Assembly: GCA_041584015.1 (NCBI GenBank) | Contig: JBFHES010000080.1 | Location: 1-16,533, forward strand | Direction: 5' to 3' | From: JBFHES01 sp041584015 | GTDB lineage: Bacteria; Bacteroidota; Bacteroidia; Bacteroidales; M50B96 | DNA: 16,533 nucleotides | Shown: one piece after another, positions 8,576 through 15,547 of the stretch | How positions within the stretch are numbered: position 1 is the stretch's first letter | Layout: each line of letters begins with the position of its first letter | Program-made: the position numbers and the translations under genes | Notes under the pieces: model-generated | The model's input: the letters and a program-made list of their open reading frames with translations, nothing else | Told to the model about the DNA's origin: nothing | Database searches by the model: none

Positions 8576-11536
8576 ATGAATAAGAAGTTTGCAATCATAT
8601 TAGGTCGACATCGTAAATTCGGGATTATTGCCTCGGCCTATACTATTGTAAAACACGGCAATCATATATACTACACGGTTTTTGAGAAGTTAACCGAGTT
8701 AAATGTTTTAGATGCCAGCTTAAGTGATTGGGAACTGGAATTGATAAGGCTTTGTGATTCAATAGCAGACGATGCGTTGTTTAATCGTTTTGGGAAAAGG
8801 CATAAAAGCTACACCGACTTTTTTCAAAAGGTGAAGCCGGAGTTAACAGAACTGCACATTATTCCATTTATTGAACGGAAACTTAGCGCAATTCTGAAAA
8901 TCGTAATTGATCAGAACGTGTCATTGTATTTTATGGAGCGTCGTCCGAAAAATTTATATCCGGAAGATGAGCTTAAATACTCCAGTCGTCCGGCGCGTAC
9001 GGTTTTTAATTTTAGTTTAACCGAAACCGATTTTAGGTATTTCTTGTCGATTGATGAAAACGGACAAGATATATCCTTAAGCGACAAAGCAGGGATGGTT
9101 ATTATTAACGACCCTTGCTATTTGGTACTTGAGGAGCGTTTGCTCTATTTTAAAGACATTGATGGGAAAAAGTTATTGCCATTTTTTAGCAAGGAATACG
9201 TATCCATTCCTAAGTCGGCCGAACGAAAATACCTAAGCACATTTGTTAAAAACAGCATCTCGCAGTTTAAGGTACGTTCCAGTGGTTTTACCATTCAAAC
9301 AGAAATGCCAACTCCAAAGGTTCATTTATTGTTGGAGGAAGACTTGAATCAAGATCCTGTTTTTATTGTTCGTTTTATATATGATGATGAGTTTAGCGTT
9401 GCCTATGGCGATAATACTCAAATGGGTGTTACGCTTGATAAGGTTGACGGGAGGTATGTGTTCCGAAAGTTAAAACGTAACCAAGATTTTGAACAGACCA
9501 TCATTAGCGAACTTGCTGCGAAAAATGTGGTGCAGGAGCGTGGCAACTTTTTTAGACTAGAAGATAATTCAGGGAGTGTTGAGCAAGTAATTAATTGGTT
9601 AGACAAGCAACAAAAATGGTTGGCCAATGAACAGATTCAGTTCAAGCAAAACTTGAATGGAAAACAATATTTGCTTGAGAAACCAGACATTAAGTTTGAA
9701 GTTAAATCGAAAATTGACTGGTTTGATATCTACGGAAAGGTGACGGTCGGAAACTTTGAGTTTTCGTTCTTTAAGTTGAAAAACTACATTATGTCTGGCA
9801 AGCGCGAGTTTCCTTTGCCAGATGGCACCATAGCTATTTTACCCGATGAATGGTTTACACTTTACGAAGGTATTTTTCAATGGGGAAAGGAAAAGAACGG
9901 ACAGATTAGTTTACATAACCAACATTTCAATTTATTACGAAAAGCATATCCAGAGAAAAAAGCAGAGTACATAGAGCAATTATCGAGTTTATCGCAAATG
10001 CTCGAAAAGCCCGAAGTTGAGTTACCCGAGAAGCTTAATGCTAAATTGCGTGGCTATCAGCGCGAAGGCTATAGCTGGATGAATTATCTGAAACAGCATA
10101 ATTTTGGCGGCTGTCTGGCAGACGATATGGGCCTGGGTAAAACCTTACAAACATTATCGCTGCTGCTTAATGTGAGTGGCGATGGTAAACAAATGTTGAA
10201 TAAGTTTGAGCCTAATTCATCGGAACATGCGGTGCAGCTCGACCTGTTTGGCCAGCCAATTGAAAAGCCAACGCTAGACGATGCTAGTGAACTGGTTCCG
10301 GCCAGTTTAATTGTAATGCCTACTTCTTTAATTCATAACTGGAAAAATGAAATAGCGAAGTTTACACCAGATTTGAAAGTATACACTTATCACGGAAGTA
10401 ACAGATACAAAACCCGGGAACCCCAGCGTTTATTTAATCAGTTCCATGTTATACTTACCTCCTACGGTACCCTAAGGATTGATATTGATTATCTGAAGAA
10501 TTATCAATTCAATTATGTGGTTTTGGATGAAAGCCAATTTATTAAAAACCCAACATCGAAGGCATACAAAGCGGTTTTACAAGTAAACGCTCGTTATCGA
10601 CTGGCATTAACCGGAACACCCATCGAGAATTCCTTAAAGGATTTATGGACACAAATGAATTTCCTGAATCCTGGATTGTTAGGAGGTATTGAGTTTTTTA
10701 CAAAGAAGTTCCAGGTGCCGATTGAAAAAGGAGATAATGAAGAACAACGCGAAATGCTGAAAACGGTTATTCAGCCCTTCCTCCTGCGAAGAACAAAAAA
10801 TGAGGTGGCGAAAGATCTACCCGACTTAACCATTCAAACCATTTATTGTGAGCTAACAGATGAGCAGCGAGAAGAGTATCGTCTGGAGAAGAATATGGTT
10901 CGAAAGCAGGTACTGAATAGTATTGAGACGGATGGAATAGGAAACTCATCGATGTTTATTTTACAAGGCTTGCAAAAGCTCAGGCAATTGGCTATCCACC
11001 CGTCAATGGTAGTTGAGGATTATGCTGGAAAATCAGGGAAGTTTGAGGAAGCCATTCGCATGATAGAAAGCCTGAAAACGGAAGGACATAAAGTGTTGCT
11101 GTTTTCTAGTTTTGTTAAGCAGCTTAATTTGTTCAGCGATTATTTTGTAAAGAAAGGTTGGCGCTTTTCTATGCTAACCGGACAAACAAAACACAGAGAG
11201 CGCGTAATTAACGATTTTCAAAATTCTGATGACAACCAATTATTCCTAATATCAATAAAAGCCGGAGGAGTTGGGCTAAACTTAACTTCTGCCGATTATA
11301 TTTTTGTGCTTGACCCCTGGTGGAATCCGGCCGTTGAATTACAAGCCATCAATCGTGCACACCGCATTGGACAAGACAAACATGTGTTTGTATATAGATT
11401 TATTAGCGAAAGTACCATTGAGGAAAAAATACATCGTTTGCAGGAAGCTAAGTCGGCATTAGCCGATCAGTTTGTAAATACAAACAATCCATTTGCAGGT
11501 ATGGACATCGAGAGTATTAAGTCATTTCTAACATAG
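8576..11536 (+). CDS. SNF2-family DEAD/DEAH-box ATPase
   Basis: A 986-aa SF2 ATPase of the SNF2/RapA type, a class of ATP-driven double-stranded DNA translocases that remodel protein-nucleic acid complexes in the cytoplasm. The ATPase half has Walker A DMGLGKT (517-523), motif Ia (VMPTSLIHNW), Walker B-type DESQ (651-654), motif III LTGTPIENSL and LLRRTKNEV. The helicase C lobe has VLLFSSFVKQ, LTGQTKHRER, the motif V segment AGGVGLNLTSAD, DPWWNP, and motif VI NRAHRIGQ (926-933), which carries the arginine finger. All core motifs look intact. The first ~480 residues have no domain I recognise. Only four cysteines are present, so the zinc-binding SWIM domain seen in some bacterial SNF2 proteins is absent. 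The ATG follows an A-rich AAAAT stretch, normal for this phylum. Whether it acts with RNA polymerase or in DNA repair is not shown. Confidence 0.93.
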   Translation: MNKKFAIILGRHRKFGIIASAYTIVKHGNHIYYTVFEKLTELNVLDASLSDWELELIRLCDSIADDALFNRFGKRHKSYTDFFQKVKPELTELHIIPFIERKLSAILKIVIDQNVSLYFMERRPKNLYPEDELKYSSRPARTVFNFSLTETDFRYFLSIDENGQDISLSDKAGMVIINDPCYLVLEERLLYFKDIDGKKLLPFFSKEYVSIPKSAERKYLSTFVKNSISQFKVRSSGFTIQTEMPTPKVHLLLEEDLNQDPVFIVRFIYDDEFSVAYGDNTQMGVTLDKVDGRYVFRKLKRNQDFEQTIISELAAKNVVQERGNFFRLEDNSGSVEQVINWLDKQQKWLANEQIQFKQNLNGKQYLLEKPDIKFEVKSKIDWFDIYGKVTVGNFEFSFFKLKNYIMSGKREFPLPDGTIAILPDEWFTLYEGIFQWGKEKNGQISLHNQHFNLLRKAYPEKKAEYIEQLSSLSQMLEKPEVELPEKLNAKLRGYQREGYSWMNYLKQHNFGGCLADDMGLGKTLQTLSLLLNVSGDGKQMLNKFEPNSSEHAVQLDLFGQPIEKPTLDDASELVPASLIVMPTSLIHNWKNEIAKFTPDLKVYTYHGSNRYKTREPQRLFNQFHVILTSYGTLRIDIDYLKNYQFNYVVLDESQFIKNPTSKAYKAVLQVNARYRLALTGTPIENSLKDLWTQMNFLNPGLLGGIEFFTKKFQVPIEKGDNEEQREMLKTVIQPFLLRRTKNEVAKDLPDLTIQTIYCELTDEQREEYRLEKNMVRKQVLNSIETDGIGNSSMFILQGLQKLRQLAIHPSMVVEDYAGKSGKFEEAIRMIESLKTEGHKVLLFSSFVKQLNLFSDYFVKKGWRFSMLTGQTKHRERVINDFQNSDDNQLFLISIKAGGVGLNLTSADYIFVLDPWWNPAVELQAINRAHRIGQDKHVFVYRFISESTIEEKIHRLQEAKSALADQFVNTNNPFAGMDIESIKSFLT

Positions 11537-11588
11537 TTCACGCTATCAGGCATAATCCGAATAACGGTTTACTATTATTATCTTAACT

Positions 11589-11617
11589 AGCTTTCCGTCA
11601 ATAAGAAACTTTTTTTA
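11589..11617 (+). terminator. Weak terminator candidate after SNF2 gene
   Basis: A short A/T-rich stem (AGCTTTC against GAAACT, one bulge) is followed directly by seven T residues (11611-11617). The stem is weak, so partial readthrough into the membrane-protein gene at 11665 is likely. No clear promoter is seen for that gene. Confidence 0.25.
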
Positions 11618-11664
11618 CTAGCTCCCGTAGATATCTATCGAAAAACCTTACATAGCCGATAGTC

Positions 11665-12453
11665 ATGACCGCATTGAAAAAAATAAAAGACTTCAGATAT
11701 ATCCTACTAAATCTATTGTTCATCGATTTAATATTTGTGATATTACATATCTTTAACAAGCTGCATTTATTTGGCGACCGGTTTAATTTGCCGGTTTCGT
11801 TTCATGCCTTTGAAAGCCGGATTTTTAGCTTAACAGAAGATCGGGGCTTAGCAGAATCGTTTATGTATTTGAAAGAGTTGACCATCGTTCTTCTCTTAAT
11901 TATGCTAATCTATCAGAATAGAGTATTTCTTTTTGGTGGCTTAATTTTCTTATTCGGTTATTTTCTTTTCGATGATATGCTTTCCATCCACGAAACTGTT
12001 GGCTATAACTTATCTGAAATGTTTAGCTTTCCATCTATTCTAGGTTTAAGGCCAGAAGATTTAGGTGAATTATTGGTGACAGCAATTGCAGGAGCAATAA
12101 TAGGCAGTACTCTGCTGATTGGCTACATAATAGCTAAAAAAGAGCAAAGGCGTATTTTTAGAATATATGGCTACCTTATCGCTGGCTTTCTTGTATTTGC
12201 TGTTGGTGTAGATATGATTGATCCATCAATTGATTCGCTTGCGATGAGAGGTGTGGTTTCCATGATTGAGGATACAGGAGAAATGTTCGTTATGAGTTTG
12301 ATGGTTGTTTACACGCTAAGATTTACTGTACATTGCGAATGCGAAGTTCCAAAATTTCAACTTAGAAGAAGAACCAGATGGTTAATCGGTTCGGTACTCG
12401 AATGGTTTTGGAGTATTCTTACTCTTGAAAAAGAAACATCTTCTGCCAACTAA
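11665..12453 (+). CDS. Six-segment integral membrane protein, unknown function
   Basis: A 262-aa inner-membrane protein. Hydrophobic segments lie at about 12-30, 71-84, 86-102, 133-156, 167-184 and 206-222, with a basic C-terminal tail (RLRRRT-like region 234-239) likely facing the cytoplasm. At the membrane borders it has a cluster of polar residues: D103, D104, H109 and E110 after segment three, D183 after segment five, and E202, D203 and E206 before segment six. Such paired acidic/His clusters are seen in membrane metal-dependent hydrolases and in several uncharacterised families, so a metal site is possible but not shown. No signal peptide or named motif was recognised. It starts 128 bp after the SNF2 gene on the same strand and is followed by a strong terminator, so it may be partly cotranscribed with it. 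The ATG at 11665 puts the first membrane segment at a usual distance. Confidence 0.8.
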   Translation: MTALKKIKDFRYILLNLLFIDLIFVILHIFNKLHLFGDRFNLPVSFHAFESRIFSLTEDRGLAESFMYLKELTIVLLLIMLIYQNRVFLFGGLIFLFGYFLFDDMLSIHETVGYNLSEMFSFPSILGLRPEDLGELLVTAIAGAIIGSTLLIGYIIAKKEQRRIFRIYGYLIAGFLVFAVGVDMIDPSIDSLAMRGVVSMIEDTGEMFVMSLMVVYTLRFTVHCECEVPKFQLRRRTRWLIGSVLEWFWSILTLEKETSSAN

Positions 12454-12490
12454 AATTATTGATAGCAATTATTTATAATTCCTTATACTG

Positions 12491-12522
12491 CCGCTTTCTT
12501 ATTAAGAAGCGGTATTTTTTTT
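12491..12522 (+). terminator. Rho-independent terminator
   Basis: CCGCTTTCTT (12491-12500) pairs with AAGAAGCGG (12504-12512), apart from one bulged T, around an ATT loop. It is followed by TATTTTTTTT (12513-12522). It ends transcription from the membrane-protein gene and insulates the pyrH promoter just downstream. Confidence 0.85.
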
Positions 12523-12567
12523 ATGGTCATAGCGTGTTGCATTTCAGAAGTAGACAACACAATACCA

Positions 12568-12599
12568 TTGATAAAATATTATCAGAAAATGTATCTTTG
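12568..12599 (+). promoter_or_regulatory. pyrH promoter (TTG-N21-TATCTTTG)
   Basis: TTG at 12568-12570 is followed after 21 nt by TATCTTTG at 12592-12599, an exact match to the Bacteroidota -7 consensus TAnnTTTG. Transcription would begin near 12606, giving a leader of about 20 nt before the ATG at 12625. The spacer holds a dyad, TGATAA (12569-12574) and TTATCA (12579-12584), which overlaps the -33 element and could be an operator. That last point is inference. Confidence 0.7.
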
Positions 12600-12624
12600 T
12601 GCAAACACATCAAATTCAACATAA

Positions 12625-13335
12625 ATGATAAAATATAACAGAGTTTTATTGAAGTTAAGCGGCGAAGCGCTTATGGGAAAAAATGATCATGGCATTGACG
12701 AAGTTCGTCTGAATGAATATGTGCAACAGGTTAAAGAAATTGTTGATCTGGGTGTTAAGGTAGGAATTGTAATTGGCGGTGGCAATATCTTCAGGGGTAT
12801 GCAGGGAATCGACAAGGGATTTGACAGGGTTAAAGGCGATTACATGGGCATGCTGGCAACAGTGATCAATGGTCTTGCCTTACAGTCCGGGTTCGAATCA
12901 ATCGGACAAAAGTCGCGATTATTAACAGCAATTAAGATGGAGCCCGTAGGCGAGCGTTATAGCAAACCCAAATGCATGGAATCTCTGGATAATGGCGAAG
13001 TAGTAATTTTCTCCTTTGGCACCGGAAATCCGTTTTTTACTACAGATACTGCCGCTACGCTAAGAGGTGTTGAAATGGAGGCAGATGTGGTGTTAAAAGG
13101 AACCAGAGTTGACGGTATTTATACCGCCGATCCTGAAAAAGATCCAACGGCAACAAAGTATGAAACCATAACATTTGCCGAGACCTTAAACAAGAATCTA
13201 AAGGTGATGGACACCACTGCGTTTGCCATGTGTCAGGAGAACGATCTGCCTATTCTTGTGTTTGATATGAATACCAACGGCAACCTTAAGAAATTAATTT
13301 TGGGCGAAAAACTTGGAACATTAGTTACAAATTAA
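12625..13335 (+). CDS. pyrH: UMP kinase
   Basis: UMP kinase (236 aa, usual bacterial length about 235-245) phosphorylates UMP to UDP with ATP in de novo pyrimidine synthesis. It belongs to the amino-acid kinase fold, unlike eukaryotic UMP/CMP kinases. Visible motifs are KLSGEAL (10-16), the glycine loop GGGNIFRG (51-58, with R57), DYMGMLAT (72-79), the nucleotide-binding stretch GTGNPFFTTDTAA (132-144), KGTRVDGIYTADP (158-170) and MDTTAFAMC (195-203). Nothing essential is missing. The ATG follows an A-rich leader under the promoter at 12568-12599. frr follows 43 bp later on the same strand. The pyrH-frr pairing is widely conserved in bacteria, which supports both calls. Confidence 0.97.
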   Translation: MIKYNRVLLKLSGEALMGKNDHGIDEVRLNEYVQQVKEIVDLGVKVGIVIGGGNIFRGMQGIDKGFDRVKGDYMGMLATVINGLALQSGFESIGQKSRLLTAIKMEPVGERYSKPKCMESLDNGEVVIFSFGTGNPFFTTDTAATLRGVEMEADVVLKGTRVDGIYTADPEKDPTATKYETITFAETLNKNLKVMDTTAFAMCQENDLPILVFDMNTNGNLKKLILGEKLGTLVTN

Positions 13336-13378
13336 ATATCTTTAACCCATCTAGGCAGAACAAAAAATTATTCTTACA

Positions 13379-13942
13379 ATGGACGAAGAAGTAAAAATGC
13401 AGCTTGATCTTGCAGCTGAAAGTATGCAAAATGCAATTAAGCATCTTGAGAATGAATTGCTAAAGGTTAGAGCAGGTAGAGCAAGTACCCACATGTTAGA
13501 TGGAATATTTGTTGATTATTATGGAGCTAACACGGCACTTAGCCAGGTAGCTAACATTAATACTCCTGATGCAAGAATGGTAGTTGTACAACCTTGGGAA
13601 AAGAGCATGATCGATCCTATCGAGAAAGCAATCCTGAAAGCTAACATTGGTATCACACCAGTAAACGATGGTGAATTAATTCGTTTAAATGTGCCTCCTT
13701 TAACTGAGGAACGCAGACGCGATCTTGTGAAACAAGTAAAAGCGGAAGGTGAAAATAACAAGGTGAGTGTAAGAAACATTCGTCGCGATGCCAATGATGA
13801 GCTAAAGAAAATGAAAAAAGAAGGTCTTGACGAAGACATGGAAAAATCAGCAGAAGCAGAAGTTCAAAAGATGACAGATGCACACATCAAGAAAATTGAT
13901 GAGCTGATTGCAGCTAAGGAAGCTGAGATAATGACAATTTAA
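13379..13942 (+). CDS. frr: Ribosome recycling factor
   Basis: Ribosome recycling factor (187 aa, family about 185 aa) splits post-termination ribosomes together with EF-G and GTP. It shows the conserved KVRAGRAS segment (about 29-36), where the long three-helix bundle enters domain II. It also shows VVVQPWEKSMIDPIEKAI (about 70-87), the LNVPPLTEERRRDLVK segment (about 104-119), and a C-terminal helix rich in Lys/Glu that completes the bundle. The ATG at 13379 gives the normal length; a second Met at residue 7 is possible but would shorten helix one. The short gap to pyrH with no terminator, and no clear promoter of its own, argue for cotranscription. Confidence 0.97.
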   Translation: MDEEVKMQLDLAAESMQNAIKHLENELLKVRAGRASTHMLDGIFVDYYGANTALSQVANINTPDARMVVVQPWEKSMIDPIEKAILKANIGITPVNDGELIRLNVPPLTEERRRDLVKQVKAEGENNKVSVRNIRRDANDELKKMKKEGLDEDMEKSAEAEVQKMTDAHIKKIDELIAAKEAEIMTI

Positions 13943-13996
13943 AAATATTTACTGGACTCATAGCAGAGCTAACACTCTGACAAAGACATTTAAATT

Positions 13997-14704
13997 ATGC
14001 GCTTACTTTTAATTAGTAACTCCACTATGGCCGGAGAGCCATATCTAGATTATCCTAAGAATAACATTAAAGAGTTTTTAGGCCCAAATATTAAAAAAAC
14101 ACTGTTTATTCCATATGCAGGAATTACCTTTTCTTATGATGAATATGCCGCTAAAGTGCAGGAACGCTTCACGGAAATAGGTTATGAGGTAGAGGGGATT
14201 CATACATTCGCCGACCCCGTTGCAGCTGTTAAAAATGCTGAGGCAATTATTGTAGGTGGTGGAAATACATTTCATTTAGTACATCAATTACATGCCAATA
14301 ACTTAATTGATGCGATTAAGGAACGTGTTAACGAAGGTGCACCGTTTGTAGGTTGGAGCGCAGGATCAAATGTTGCTTGCCCAACTTTAAGAACCACTAA
14401 CGACATGCCTATTATTGAACCGGCAAGTTTTAATACCATCAATATGGTTCCTTTCCAAATTAACCCGCATTACCTGGATGCAAATCCTGATGGTCATGCT
14501 GGTGAAACACGCGAGGCTCGTATTGAAGAGTTTATTTACATTAATCCTGATGTATATGTTGCAGGCTTGCGCGAAGGTTGTATGTTTAAAGTTGAGAATG
14601 GAACCATAGAACACGTGGGACCGCATACTTGCAGAATTTTCAAGAAAGACATGGAACCATATGAACTTAAATCAGGTGATGATTTTAGTTTCTTAATGAA
14701 GTAA
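13997..14704 (+). CDS. pepE: Peptidase E (alpha-aspartyl dipeptidase, S51)
   Basis: Peptidase E (235 aa, usual about 230) is a cytoplasmic S51 serine peptidase that cleaves dipeptides with N-terminal aspartate. The nucleophile elbow is GWSAGS (119-124) with Ser121. His158 lies in NPHY (156-159) and Glu193 in LREG (191-194). These sit one residue beyond the Ser120/His157/Glu192 triad of the Salmonella enzyme. VGGGNTFHL (86-94) is the other family signature. All catalytic residues are present. It begins 54 bp after frr; a weak 5-bp hairpin (CAGAG 13964-13968, CTCTG 13975-13979) lies between them without a T-run, so readthrough from pyrH-frr is likely. A strong terminator follows. Confidence 0.95.
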   Translation: MRLLLISNSTMAGEPYLDYPKNNIKEFLGPNIKKTLFIPYAGITFSYDEYAAKVQERFTEIGYEVEGIHTFADPVAAVKNAEAIIVGGGNTFHLVHQLHANNLIDAIKERVNEGAPFVGWSAGSNVACPTLRTTNDMPIIEPASFNTINMVPFQINPHYLDANPDGHAGETREARIEEFIYINPDVYVAGLREGCMFKVENGTIEHVGPHTCRIFKKDMEPYELKSGDDFSFLMK

Positions 14705-14725
14705 TAATCTAATCGAATTATATAG

Positions 14726-14757
14726 AACTCCATTTGCTAAGCAGGTGGAGTTTTTTT
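14726..14757 (+). terminator. Rho-independent terminator after pepE
   Basis: AACTCCA (14726-14732) pairs with TGGAGTT (14746-14752) around a 13-nt loop, followed by a run of seven T residues (14751-14757). It closes the pyrH-frr-pepE unit. The stop codon of the convergent 47-aa gene lies inside the loop, so the two transcripts overlap here. Confidence 0.82.
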
Positions 14758-14880
14758 ATTCCCCTTTTTTCCGGCGCTATAGATCTTGTAAATCACAAAC
14801 CCGAATCCGATGAGCAGATGAAGGATGATTAAAATGGCAATGAGGTAAAACCAGTTGTTATTCAGTAATAAAGTTCGCAT
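14737..14880 (-). CDS. Small single-span membrane protein (47 aa)
   Basis: A 47-aa reading frame from ATG (14878-14880) to TAG (14737-14739). The sequence is protein-like: a short polar start (MRTLLLNNNW), one strongly hydrophobic segment at about 10-33 (LIAILIILHLLIGFGFVIY), then a Lys/Gly-rich tail (KIYSAGKKGNKK) and PPA. By the positive-inside rule the tail should be cytoplasmic. A good minus-strand promoter lies just upstream (14900-14932), with a predicted leader near 13 nt. It is convergent with pepE, its last codons falling under the pepE terminator, and divergent from the secreted protein at 14948. I do not recognise a family. It may regulate or stabilise a larger membrane complex, as many such miniproteins do, but nothing here shows a partner. 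Confidence 0.7.
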   Translation of the reverse strand: MRTLLLNNNWFYLIAILIILHLLIGFGFVIYKIYSAGKKGNKKTPPA

Positions 14881-14899
14881 TCATCTGTTTGTTTAAATA

Positions 14900-14932
14900 C
14901 AAATCTATATTTTATTTACTTTTATCATCCAA
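14900..14932 (-). promoter_or_regulatory. Promoter of the 47-aa membrane protein gene
   Basis: On the minus strand, TTG (14932-14930) is followed after 22 nt by TAGATTTG (14907-14900), an exact TAnnTTTG -7 element. Predicted transcription start is near 14894. The same 67-bp gap must also drive the plus-strand gene at 14948, where only near-matches are seen (for example TACTTTTA at 14917-14924), so the divergent promoters overlap. Confidence 0.6.
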
Positions 14933-14947
14933 TCTAATAAATCAATT

Positions 14948-15547
14948 ATGAGAAGAGCTCTACTAATTTGCTGTTTGATTTTGTGGGTATTTCAGAGCAC
15001 AGGACAATTAACAAATGAATATCAGACCTTAAAGAATAATAAAGGCGCGCTAAGTGTTGATTGGATGGTTACGCCGATGATTGATGTTAGTGCAACACCC
15101 GATCATTTTGTACTGTTTGCAGGAGCCGGAATTGCAGCACTATTAAACGACCGGTTTTATCTTGGGCTTGTGGGATACTCTGCTTTAGGTGGGATTAATC
15201 CTGATGGCTATGAAGATCCTGATTATTACAGCAACTATTTTGAATATGGAGGCCTTTGGGCTGGATATATTTTTAACCCCAAACAAATAATACATGCGGC
15301 TGTAGATGTTAAGCTCGGCTATGGCAACCTTGCCATTGGCGAAGGTCAGGGCGAAGAGTTCTTAAACTTTGGCGTGTACGTGCTTAAACCTGCTTTTGAG
15401 CTTGAGATGAATCTTAATGATCATTTTAAGATCGGCTGCGATTTTCATTACAGAATTGCTACACCTGTTCCATTGTACATAACTGAATCTGCAAGCCTTT
15501 CCGGTCCCGGACTTGGATTAACCTTTAAATATGTACGCCGACGCTAG
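14948..15547 (+). CDS. Secreted, probable outer-membrane beta-barrel protein
   Basis: A 199-aa protein of unknown function. Residues 1-19 form a signal peptide (MRRALLICC..., ending STGQ). The mature part has alternating aromatic and small residues typical of amphipathic strands: FVLFAGAGIAALL, FYLGLVGYSAL, EYGGLWAGYIF, HAAVDVKLGYG, NFGVYVLKPAFELEM, FKIGCDFHYRI. It ends with a strand-like GPGLGLTFKYV. This fits a small eight-strand-type outer-membrane barrel, but no named family was recognised. There is no T9SS tail and no lipobox. The ATG is preceded by an A/T-rich leader. Its TAG shares CTAG with the TAG of the convergent protease gene, a 4-bp overlap. Confidence 0.75.
   Translation: MRRALLICCLILWVFQSTGQLTNEYQTLKNNKGALSVDWMVTPMIDVSATPDHFVLFAGAGIAALLNDRFYLGLVGYSALGGINPDGYEDPDYYSNYFEYGGLWAGYIFNPKQIIHAAVDVKLGYGNLAIGEGQGEEFLNFGVYVLKPAFELEMNLNDHFKIGCDFHYRIATPVPLYITESASLSGPGLGLTFKYVRRR

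Noticed and set aside
13519..13883. Long minus-strand frames opposite frr
   Set aside because: They are antisense shadows of a clear ribosome recycling factor gene and have no independent support.
14415..14609. Alternative plus-strand frame within pepE
   Set aside because: It overlaps the catalytic region of an intact peptidase E in another frame.
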